In this document: one piece after another, positions 6,273 through 11,510 of the stretch | Layout of the letters: each line of letters opens with the position of its first letter | Numbering within the stretch: the stretch's first letter is position 1 | Assembly: GCA_035646535.1 (NCBI GenBank) | Contig: DASRPD010000060.1 | Location: forward strand, 1-11,510 | DNA from: DASRPD01 sp035646535 | Lineage (GTDB): Bacteria; Actinomycetota; Acidimicrobiia; IMCC26256; JANYLB01 | Length of the DNA stretch: 11,510 nucleotides | Reading direction: 5' to 3' | Notes under the pieces: generated by a model | What the model saw: the letters and a program-made list of their open reading frames with translations, nothing else | Database searches by the model: none | Told to the model about the DNA's origin: nothing | Program-made: the position numbers and the translations under genes

Positions 6273-6334
6273 GCCCGGTCGAGCCGGTGTGGTCGAGCCG
6301 GTGTGGTCGAGCCGGTGTGGTCGAGCAGGCCCGG
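6269..6334. repeat. 14-bp tandem repeat array, about 3.5 copies
   Basis: GTCGAGCCGGTGTG is repeated exactly at 6278-6291, 6292-6305 and 6306-6319, followed by a half copy (GTCGAGC) from 6320. The array is bounded by two copies of GCAGGCCCGG (6269-6278 and 6325-6334), exactly 56 bp or four units apart. It lies between the PHP gene and the thiolase promoter. The unit length is not a multiple of three and no gene is supported here. This is probably a slippage-prone microsatellite whose copy number may vary. Confidence 0.85.
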
Positions 6335-6370
6335 CCGATTCGGTGCGGCGGAAGTGGCCCCTCCGACTGA

Positions 6371-6388
6371 GCTGACGGAGACGTCAGC
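6371..6388. promoter_or_regulatory. Operator-like palindrome, site C (thiolase promoter)
   Basis: GCTGACGGAGACGTCAGC has perfect 6-bp arms and a 6-bp centre. It abuts the -10-like TACGAT, so a bound protein would cover the promoter spacer. The centre is less like the other three sites, but the arm geometry is identical. Confidence 0.65.
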
Positions 6389-6394
6389 TACGAT
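6389..6394 (+). promoter_or_regulatory. Probable -10 box of the thiolase operon
   Basis: TACGAT fits TANNNT directly after operator site C. Transcription would begin about 6401, leaving a leader of some 35 bases containing the GGAGGA ribosome site at 6422-6427 before the ATG at 6436. Confidence 0.5.
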
Positions 6395-6435
6395 CGGCGC
6401 GGGATCGAATCGAGAACGACCGGAGGACGAACGTC

Positions 6436-7638
6436 ATGGGAAACCAGTCGGCCGACGAAACGCGCGACGCGGTCATCGTGTCGACCGCGCGCACGCCGAT
6501 CGGCACGGCCCGCAAGGGCACGCTCGTCGACGTCACCGCGTTCGACCTGGCCAAGTGGTCTGCCGGCGAGGCGCTCGCGCGCTCGGGCATCTCGGGCGAC
6601 GACGTCGACGACATGCAGATGGGCGAGTCGCTCCAAGGTGGTGGCGACATCGCCCGCTACGCCGCGGTCGAGCTCGGGCTGACCAACGTCCCCGGCGTGG
6701 CCCTCAACCGGCACTGCGCCTCGGGTATGGCCGCCGTGCAGGGCGCGGCCGCGAGCATCCGTGCCGGCATGGACGACGTGATCATCGCCGGCGGCGCGGA
6801 ATCCATCTCGACGTCGCCCTCATCGACCAAACGAGTGCCCGGCAGTGACGAGATGACCCCGTGGATGTCGCCGAGCCACCCCGCGACCCCCGACGCCCCC
6901 GCGTTGGACATGTCGATCACCGTCGGCTGGAACGCCGCGCAGAAAGCGAACGTCACTCGGGAGGAGATGGACGCCTGGGCGTGCGCGTCGCACGTGCGTG
7001 CGATCGCCGCGATCGACGAGGGCCGCCTCGAAGACGAGATCTTCCCGATCGAGGTGACGCAGCGGTCGGGTGAGACCGTGACGTTCGCGGTGGACGAACA
7101 CCCTCGCCGGGGATCGACAGTCGAGAAGCTCGCGTCGCTCAAACCGATGCACCCCGAGATCGAAGGGTTCAGCATCACGGCGGGCAACTCGTCGGGACTG
7201 AACGACGCCGGCGCCGCGATGGTCCTCACCAGCGGCAAGTACGCGTCGACGAACGGGCTCGACCCGCTCGCCGTGGTCAGGTCCTGGGCGTCGGCCGGGG
7301 TGCCGCCGGCCGACACCGGTCTCGCGCCGACCTACGCGATTCCCAAGGCGCTCGGCCGGGCGGGGATCGCGATCGAAGACGTCGACTTGTTCGAGATCAA
7401 CGAGGCCTTCGCGTCCATGTGCGTTGCCACGACCCGCATCCTCGGAATCCCTCACGAGATCACCAACGTCAGCGGGAGTGGATGCAGCCTCGGTCACCCG
7501 GTCGCGGCTACGGGCGCGCGGATGATCGTCACCCTGATCCACGAGCTCCGACGGCGTGGCGGTGGCATCGGGGTCGCGAGCATGTGCGCCGGCGGGGGCA
7601 TGGGCTCGGCGACCGTGCTCGAAGTCTCTGCCGGGTAG
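6436..7638 (+). CDS. Thiolase family acetyl-CoA acyltransferase
   Basis: A 400-residue thiolase, the full length for the family, expected to cleave 3-ketoacyl-CoA with CoA (or condense acetyl-CoA) in the cytoplasm. All catalytic elements are visible: nucleophile Cys94 in NRHCASGMAAV, Asn322 in the NEAF motif (322-325), His354 in LGHPVAATGAR and the second active-site Cys384 in CAGGGMG. The N-terminal AVIVSTARTPIG is typical. The start is ATG, with GGAGGA eight bases upstream. It leads an operon with the HisN-like phosphatase 11 bp downstream and a sugar kinase. The promoter carries operator site C, which links it to the acyl-CoA synthetase, SDR and P450 genes. Degradative thiolase is the likely role given these neighbours; a biosynthetic acetyl-CoA acetyltransferase cannot be excluded. 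Confidence 0.95.
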   Translation: MGNQSADETRDAVIVSTARTPIGTARKGTLVDVTAFDLAKWSAGEALARSGISGDDVDDMQMGESLQGGGDIARYAAVELGLTNVPGVALNRHCASGMAAVQGAAASIRAGMDDVIIAGGAESISTSPSSTKRVPGSDEMTPWMSPSHPATPDAPALDMSITVGWNAAQKANVTREEMDAWACASHVRAIAAIDEGRLEDEIFPIEVTQRSGETVTFAVDEHPRRGSTVEKLASLKPMHPEIEGFSITAGNSSGLNDAGAAMVLTSGKYASTNGLDPLAVVRSWASAGVPPADTGLAPTYAIPKALGRAGIAIEDVDLFEINEAFASMCVATTRILGIPHEITNVSGSGCSLGHPVAATGARMIVTLIHELRRRGGGIGVASMCAGGGMGSATVLEVSAG

Positions 7639-7649
7639 GCGGGCGCCAC

Positions 7650-8426
7650 ATGGCCGGTGACCTCGCGGACGACCTCGCGCTCGCGCTCGAATTGGCCGAC
7701 ATGGCCGACGCGATCACCACGGCTCGGTTCCGTGCCCGCGATCTGGTGGTGGCCACCAAACCCGACATGACGCCGGTCAGCGAGGCCGACCATGCCACCG
7801 AGGAGGCGCTGCGGGCCGCGTTGGCACAGGCTCGACCCGATGACGGGCTGCTCGGTGAGGAGCTCGGCACGACCGAGGGCATCAGCGGCCGGCGGTGGAT
7901 CATCGACCCGATCGACGGCACGAAGAGCTACGTCCGGGGCATCCCCGTGTGGTCGACGCTGCTCGCGCTCGAGACCTCCGAGGGGATGGACCTCGGCCTC
8001 GTCTCTGCCCCGGCGCTCGGCCAGCGTTGGTGGGCCGTGCGGGGTGGCGGTGCGTTCCGGAACGGCGAGCCGATCTCGGTCTCGGGGATCACGACGATCG
8101 AGGACGCCCACCTCTCCTACGACAGCGTGTCGGCGTTCGACGCGGCCGGTCTCACCGATCAGTTCCTCGCGCTGACTCGACGGTGCTGGCGCAGCCGGGG
8201 GTTCGGCGACTTCTGGCAGTACGCGCTCGTCGCCGAGGGTGCTCTCGACATCGCGGTCGAGTCGCACGGGCCGAGGCTCTGGGATCTCGCGCCGCTGCTC
8301 GTGCTGGTCGAGGAGGCGGGTGGCCGGTTCACCGACCTCGCCGGGGTCCCGACGGCCGACGGCGGCAACGCAGTCGCGACCAACGGACAGATCCACGACG
8401 CAGTTCTCGCGGCATTGCGGAAGTAG
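7650..8426 (+). CDS. Inositol-monophosphatase family protein, HisN-like histidinol-phosphatase
   Basis: A 258-residue Mg-dependent phosphatase of the IMPase superfamily, closely resembling actinobacterial HisN, which hydrolyses histidinol phosphate in histidine synthesis. The metal-site residues are present: Glu70 in LLGEELG, Asp86 and Asp89 in WIIDPIDGTKSY, and Asp212 in LWDLAPL. KPDMTPVSEAD (37-47), RGFGDFWQYALVAEGALDIAVE and the closing ATNGQIHD also follow the HisN pattern. The start at 7650 is preferred over the much longer open frame from 7419, which would overlap the thiolase by over 200 bases. It lies 11 bp after the thiolase and 6 bp before a sugar kinase, an unusual place for a histidine gene. 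It may therefore act on another small phosphate ester. Confidence 0.9.
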   Translation: MAGDLADDLALALELADMADAITTARFRARDLVVATKPDMTPVSEADHATEEALRAALAQARPDDGLLGEELGTTEGISGRRWIIDPIDGTKSYVRGIPVWSTLLALETSEGMDLGLVSAPALGQRWWAVRGGGAFRNGEPISVSGITTIEDAHLSYDSVSAFDAAGLTDQFLALTRRCWRSRGFGDFWQYALVAEGALDIAVESHGPRLWDLAPLLVLVEEAGGRFTDLAGVPTADGGNAVATNGQIHDAVLAALRK

Positions 8427-8432
8427 GGACTG

Positions 8433-9770
8433 ATGGAGCTCACCGTCGGTATCGACATCGGCACGACGTCGGTGAAGGCGATCGCGGCCGATGCCGACGG
8501 CACGGTGGTGGCTCGGTCCCGGGTGCCGCACGAGCTGCGGATCACCGCACCGGACCGTTTCGAGCACGACGCCACCGTTGCCTGGCGTGACGGACCTCGG
8601 CGCGCGCTCACCGAGCTCGGCGACGCGGTGCGTGATGCCGCGGGGGTCTCGGTCGCGGCGATGGTTCCGTCGTTGACCGCGGTCGACGAGCGTGGGCTCC
8701 CCATTGCCCCGGGCCTGCTCTACGGCGACGTTCGGGGTCGCACCGCCCGCGGTGGCAACCCGGCACAGTCCGGCGAGCTCGTCGCCTTCTTGGCCTGGCT
8801 GGCGCGTGAGCACCCGGACGCCGCGGGCTACTGGCCTGCCCAGGCTGTCGCGAACCATGAGCTCGCCGGTACCGCCGTGCTCGACACCGCGACCGCGGCG
8901 ACGGCCCTTCCGTTGTTCGACTGGACCGGCTGGGACCCTGCGGTGGCCCGCGACGCCGGCGTCACCGTGGACGCGTTGCCGCGCCTCGTGCCGACCGCAG
9001 CGGAGTGCGGTCGCGTCGACGGCGATGGTCCGGTGCTCGCGTCGGGTTGTGTCGACGCGCTGGCCGAGCAGCTCGTGGCCGGCGCCAACACGGCCGGCGA
9101 CGTGCTCGTCATCCTGGGAACCACGCTCATCGTGTGGGTCGTCGTGGCCGAGAGCGCGGCTCCCGCGGATGCCCGAGGCTTCTTCACCATCCCGCACACG
9201 GTCGCCGGACACCTCCTCGTCGGCGGTCCGAGCAACGCCGGTGGACTGTTCATGAACTGGGCGCTCGCTGCGCTCGGCGCGCGCGAGCCGGCGGCGACCG
9301 GTTCGGTTGCCGACCCGGGACGCGTCCCGGTGTGGGCGCCCTACCCGCGCGGCGAGCGGTCACCGCTCGACGACCCCGATCGACGAGCGGTGCTGGCCGA
9401 CCTGGACCTGACCCACGACGCGGCCTCGATCCGCCGGGCCACGTTCGAGGCGTCGGGCTTCGTGGTACGTCGGGCGATCGAGGCCAGTGGCGTCACGCCC
9501 CGGCGGGTGGTGGCGACGGGCGGGGGTACCCGGGTCGACGAGTGGGTGCAGGCCGTGGCGGACGGCACCGACCTCCCGGTCGACTGTGTCGGCGTCCCCG
9601 AAGGCGGCGCGCTCGGCTCCGCGTTCCTCGCGCGAGTCGCGGCGGGTCTCGAGGCTTCGATGCTCGATGCCGGCCGTTGGGCGAGCGTCGGCCGTCGGGT
9701 GGAGCCGAATCCCCGTTGGGTTGGGGCGATGGCCGGGCGCTATGCCCGGTTCTGCGAAGTCGCCGGATGA
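8433..9770 (+). CDS. FGGY-family carbohydrate kinase (xylulokinase-like)
   Basis: A 445-residue ATP-dependent kinase of the FGGY family, acting on a sugar, polyol or similar hydroxylated molecule; the substrate is unclear. The N-terminal actin-fold phosphate loop GIDIGTTSVKA is at 6-16. The catalytic base is likely Asp208 in SGCVDALAEQL, followed by the ATP-side LGTTLIVWVV and the adenine-loop region VVATGGGTRVDEW. It is a little shorter than typical xylulokinases or glycerol kinases (about 480-500). It starts only 6 bp after the HisN-like gene and is the third gene of the thiolase operon. A kinase next to a phosphatase suggests phosphate handling of a common metabolite, but this is inference. 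It shows no sign of truncation. Confidence 0.92.
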   Translation: MELTVGIDIGTTSVKAIAADADGTVVARSRVPHELRITAPDRFEHDATVAWRDGPRRALTELGDAVRDAAGVSVAAMVPSLTAVDERGLPIAPGLLYGDVRGRTARGGNPAQSGELVAFLAWLAREHPDAAGYWPAQAVANHELAGTAVLDTATAATALPLFDWTGWDPAVARDAGVTVDALPRLVPTAAECGRVDGDGPVLASGCVDALAEQLVAGANTAGDVLVILGTTLIVWVVVAESAAPADARGFFTIPHTVAGHLLVGGPSNAGGLFMNWALAALGAREPAATGSVADPGRVPVWAPYPRGERSPLDDPDRRAVLADLDLTHDAASIRRATFEASGFVVRRAIEASGVTPRRVVATGGGTRVDEWVQAVADGTDLPVDCVGVPEGGALGSAFLARVAAGLEASMLDAGRWASVGRRVEPNPRWVGAMAGRYARFCEVAG

Positions 9771-9789
9771 TCCCGACTCCGTGGGTGCC

Positions 9790-9795
9790 TAGTAT
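9790..9795 (+). promoter_or_regulatory. Probable -10 box of the P450 gene
   Basis: TAGTAT fits TANNNT and overlaps the first base of operator site D, so the predicted start point (about 9802) lies inside the operator. A repressor bound there would block initiation directly. No clear -35 was seen. Confidence 0.5.
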
Positions 9796-9812
9796 CTGAC
9801 ACGCACGTCAGG
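9795..9812. promoter_or_regulatory. Operator-like palindrome, site D (P450 promoter)
   Basis: TCTGACACGCACGTCAGG has a CTGAC/GTCAG core with the same 6-6-6 geometry as the other sites. It matches the minus-strand reading of site A at 16 of 18 positions. It covers the expected transcription start downstream of TAGTAT. Confidence 0.68.
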
Positions 9813-9828
9813 AAACGCGTGAGGTACC

Positions 9829-9835
9829 GGGAGGA
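9829..9835 (+). promoter_or_regulatory. Strong ribosome site upstream of a short leader frame and the P450
   Basis: GGGAGGA is the best Shine-Dalgarno sequence in this leader. It is spaced ideally for the ATG at 9842, which opens a seven-codon frame, rather than for the P450 ATG at 9862, which is about 26 bases away and has only GGACGGGGACG before it. Confidence 0.5.
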
Positions 9836-9841
9836 ACCACC

Positions 9842-9865
9842 ATGAGGACGGGGACGCCATCATGA
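9842..9865 (+). CDS. Possible seven-residue leader peptide coupled to the P450
   Basis: ATG at 9842 opens the frame MRTGTPS, ending in TGA at 9863-9865, which overlaps the P450 start codon as ATGA. It has a strong ribosome site. It could deliver ribosomes to the P450 start by termination-reinitiation. No regulatory codon run is visible, and the frame may be chance. Confidence 0.3.
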   Translation: MRTGTPS

Positions 9866-11103
9866 CCACGGGAACCATGGACGGTCCGAGTCTCGAGTGG
9901 GATCCCATGGCCCAGTTCGTCGGCACGGTGGCGGGGGACAGCCGGACCCCGTATCCAGGCTTTCACGCCAAGCGGCGGGACACGCCGGTCGAGGAGCGTC
10001 ACAACCTCTCGTTCGACGGGAGCGACACCGGCGAGACGATGTACTACGTGTACCGCTACGACGACGTCGCGACCGTCTTGCGCGACAACGTCACGTACTG
10101 TTCGGGCGGCATTCGCGAGATGCTCGAAACAGTCATGGGGCCGTATCCCCTCGTCGGCATGGACGAGCCCGAGCACAAGCGGCTGCGGTCGTTGGTGGCG
10201 CAGGCGTTCCGCCAGAAGACGCTCGCCCATTGGAACGACGATCTCGTCGGCCCCGTCGTCGACGCAACGATCGACACGTTCGTCGAGCGCGGCGAGGCCG
10301 AGCTGGTGCGCGAGTTCACCTTCCTCTACCCCGTGCAGGTGATCGGCGCCCTGTTGGGCTTGCCGCGCGAGGACTACCAGTACTTCCAGCCCCGCGCCCT
10401 CGCGCTCACCAACGTGGCCGCTCAACCCGCGGCCGGACTCAGGGCCTCGGCTGAGCTGCGCGAGTACTTCGAGGGGATCCTCGAGGCGCGCCGGCGCGAG
10501 CCGCGCGGTGACCTCATCAGCGAGCTCGTGAACGCCGAGCTCGACGGTGAGCGCCTCGGTGACGAGGAGATCTTCTCCTTCCTCCGGCTCTTGCTCCCGG
10601 CCGGGGCGGAGACCACCTACCGGGCGACCGGCAACTTCCTGTTCGGGCTGCTGACCCATCGCGACCAGTTCGAGGCGCTCGCCGCCGACCGGACGCTCAT
10701 GACCCAGGCCATCGAGGAGACGATCCGCTGGGAGAGCCCGCTCACGATCACGTCGAGGACGTCCACCCGTGCGAGCGAGCTCGCCGGCGTCACGATCCCG
10801 GCGGGCGCGAACGTCGTCGCGGGTGTCGGCTCGGCGAACCACGACCCGTCGCGCTGGAGCGACCCCGACGTGTTCGACATCTTCCAGCCGGTGGTGCCGC
10901 ACATCGCGTTCGGTGTGGGTCTGCACATGTGCCTCGGGATGCATCTGGCTCGCATGGAGATGGCCACGGCGGTCAACCGTCTCATCGACCGGTGCCCGAA
11001 CCTCCGGTTCGACGAGGAGGCGTTCGCCCGGGATGACGCGCATATCCACGGCGAGAACTTCCGGTCACCGACGACGCTCCCCGTGCTCTTCGACCCCGCG
11101 TAG
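9862..11103 (+). CDS. Cytochrome P450 (soluble bacterial type)
   Basis: A 413-residue class I bacterial P450, a haem-thiolate monooxygenase that hydroxylates an organic substrate using electrons from a ferredoxin and its reductase (neither encoded here). The I-helix oxygen-binding motif AGAETT is at 247-252, the ExxR pair at Glu286-Arg289 (EETIRW) and the haem loop FGVGLHMCLG at 350-359 with ligand Cys357. The usual FDIxRP motif reads FDIFQP, an Arg to Gln change worth noting. There is no membrane anchor. The start is ATG at 9862, overlapping the stop of a short leader frame; an ATG at 9877 is a weaker alternative. Its own promoter carries operator site D, so it probably belongs to the same regulon as the acyl-CoA genes, where it might start attack on the substrate. 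The substrate and CYP family are unknown. Confidence 0.95.
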   Translation: MTTGTMDGPSLEWDPMAQFVGTVAGDSRTPYPGFHAKRRDTPVEERHNLSFDGSDTGETMYYVYRYDDVATVLRDNVTYCSGGIREMLETVMGPYPLVGMDEPEHKRLRSLVAQAFRQKTLAHWNDDLVGPVVDATIDTFVERGEAELVREFTFLYPVQVIGALLGLPREDYQYFQPRALALTNVAAQPAAGLRASAELREYFEGILEARRREPRGDLISELVNAELDGERLGDEEIFSFLRLLLPAGAETTYRATGNFLFGLLTHRDQFEALAADRTLMTQAIEETIRWESPLTITSRTSTRASELAGVTIPAGANVVAGVGSANHDPSRWSDPDVFDIFQPVVPHIAFGVGLHMCLGMHLARMEMATAVNRLIDRCPNLRFDEEAFARDDAHIHGENFRSPTTLPVLFDPA

Positions 11104-11114
11104 GGGCGGTGCGA

Positions 11115-11128
11115 ACGGGCGAGCCCGT
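11115..11128. terminator. Hairpin between convergent P450 and amidohydrolase genes
   Basis: ACGGGC-GA-GCCCGT is a perfect inverted repeat in the 39-bp gap between two convergent stops. It can form a short GC-rich stem on either strand and may act as a bidirectional terminator. There is no T-run. Confidence 0.4.
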
Positions 11129-11142
11129 GGGCCGGCGTGCGC

Positions 11143-11510
11143 TCAGTGGCGGAGCCCGGCCGCGTGCGGGCTGGTCGCGGGGGGCAGCGGGTGGCGGAAC
11201 AGCTCGGCCGCGTTCTCGTGACTGATCTTGGCGATCGCGTCGGCATCGAGCGCGCCGAACACCTCGTCGAACACCGCCTGGGAATCGGGCCACGTCCCGT
11301 CGGCGTGGGGGTAGTCCGTCTCGAACATGACGTGGTCGACGCCGACGGTGTCGAGAGTCGGAAGCGTCGAGGGATCATCGAGCGTGCAGAACCAGAAGTT
11401 GCGGTGCAGCACGTCCGCGGGTCGGAGATCGCCGGGGAACTGCTCGCCGTAGCCTGACCGCTCGACCAGGTTCTCGAGCCGATCGTGCAGCATCGCGACC
11501 CACCCGATCC
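11143..11510 (-). CDS. Amidohydrolase family protein, C-terminal part (runs off the window)
   Basis: The last 121 residues of a protein that continues past the right edge. The frame remains open upstream of the Met at 11493 (preceded by IGWVA), so that Met is not the start. It resembles the amidohydrolase-2 family (PF04909), metal-dependent TIM-barrel hydrolases or decarboxylases often found in ring and acyl catabolism. The main evidence is the block VMFETDYPHADGTWPDS, which carries the conserved late-barrel Asp, and the closing KISHENAAELFR helix that ends many members. The preceding GWVAMLHDRLE also fits. Metal ligands from the N-terminal half are outside the window. It converges on the P450 with a short hairpin between them. 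The promoter is not visible, so membership in the proposed regulon is unknown. Confidence 0.88.
   Translation of the reverse strand, partial: IGWVAMLHDRLENLVERSGYGEQFPGDLRPADVLHRNFWFCTLDDPSTLPTLDTVGVDHVMFETDYPHADGTWPDSQAVFDEVFGALDADAIAKISHENAAELFRHPLPPATSPHAAGLRH

Noticed and set aside
6269..6334. CRISPR array
   Set aside because: The 14-bp units are directly adjacent with no spacers and there are no cas genes, so this is a simple tandem repeat.
5102..6370. 422-codon open frame on the plus strand
   Set aside because: It overlaps the acyl-CoA synthetase start, the promoter region and the whole PHP gene in another frame. Its translation is Arg/Pro-rich with no motif, as expected for a shadow frame in high-GC DNA.
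7419..7649. N-terminal extension of the HisN-like phosphatase
   Set aside because: It lies inside the thiolase coding region in another frame and has no family similarity. The ATG at 7650 gives the usual HisN length.
7494..9212. 572-codon open frame on the minus strand
   Set aside because: Antisense to the thiolase end, HisN-like and kinase genes, all of which have intact motifs. The composition is low-complexity Arg/Gly/Asp without any recognisable domain.
9808..11049. 413-codon open frame on the minus strand
   Set aside because: Antisense to the P450, whose haem loop and I-helix motifs are clear.

Overview
High-GC actinobacterial chromosome, probably a lipid- or ring-degrading member of the Acidimicrobiia or a related lineage. 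This rests on the very GC-rich third codon positions, an F420-type luciferase-like oxidoreductase, a DUF2889 protein, a soluble bacterial P450, and acyl-CoA ligase, MaoC and thiolase genes lying together. The taxonomic placement is an inference; no marker gene is present.

Layout: (1) 41-853, a short-chain dehydrogenase/reductase (SDR) on the minus strand, divergent from (2) 901-2549, a second SDR translationally coupled to an LLM-class F420-dependent oxidoreductase. (3) 2560-5416, a minus-strand operon read as acyl-CoA synthetase, FAS1-like/MaoC N-terminal-type dehydratase subunit, then a DUF2889 protein. (4) 5592-6248, a PHP-domain metal-dependent phosphoesterase, divergent from operon 3. 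(5) 6436-9770, a plus-strand operon of thiolase, HisN-like phosphatase and FGGY sugar kinase. (6) 9862-11103, a cytochrome P450. (7) 11143-11510, the C-terminal part of an amidohydrolase-2 family protein entering from the right edge on the minus strand. No RNA genes, insertion sequences or CRISPR arrays were seen.

Working together: acyl-CoA ligase (activation), hot-dog hydratase subunit (hydration), SDRs (hydroxyacyl or alcohol oxidation), thiolase (cleavage), plus P450 and F420-dependent oxidoreductase (redox attack on an unactivated substrate) make a plausible catabolic set for a fatty, terpenoid or steroid-like acid. The substrate cannot be read from the sequence.

The most interesting signal is non-coding. 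Four 18-bp sites with identical geometry (6-bp arm, 6-bp centre, 6-bp arm; core CTGAC-N6-GTCAG, with one arm mismatch in one copy) lie in four promoter regions and nowhere obvious inside genes. They are in front of the SDR pair, the acyl-CoA synthetase operon, the thiolase operon and the P450. They look like operators of one dimeric, TetR-type repressor encoded elsewhere, and they tie these genes into a single candidate regulon. A tandem 21-bp repeat carrying the same half-sites with an 8-bp centre lies at a convergent gene end. Several other small tandem or inverted repeats also sit at gene ends.
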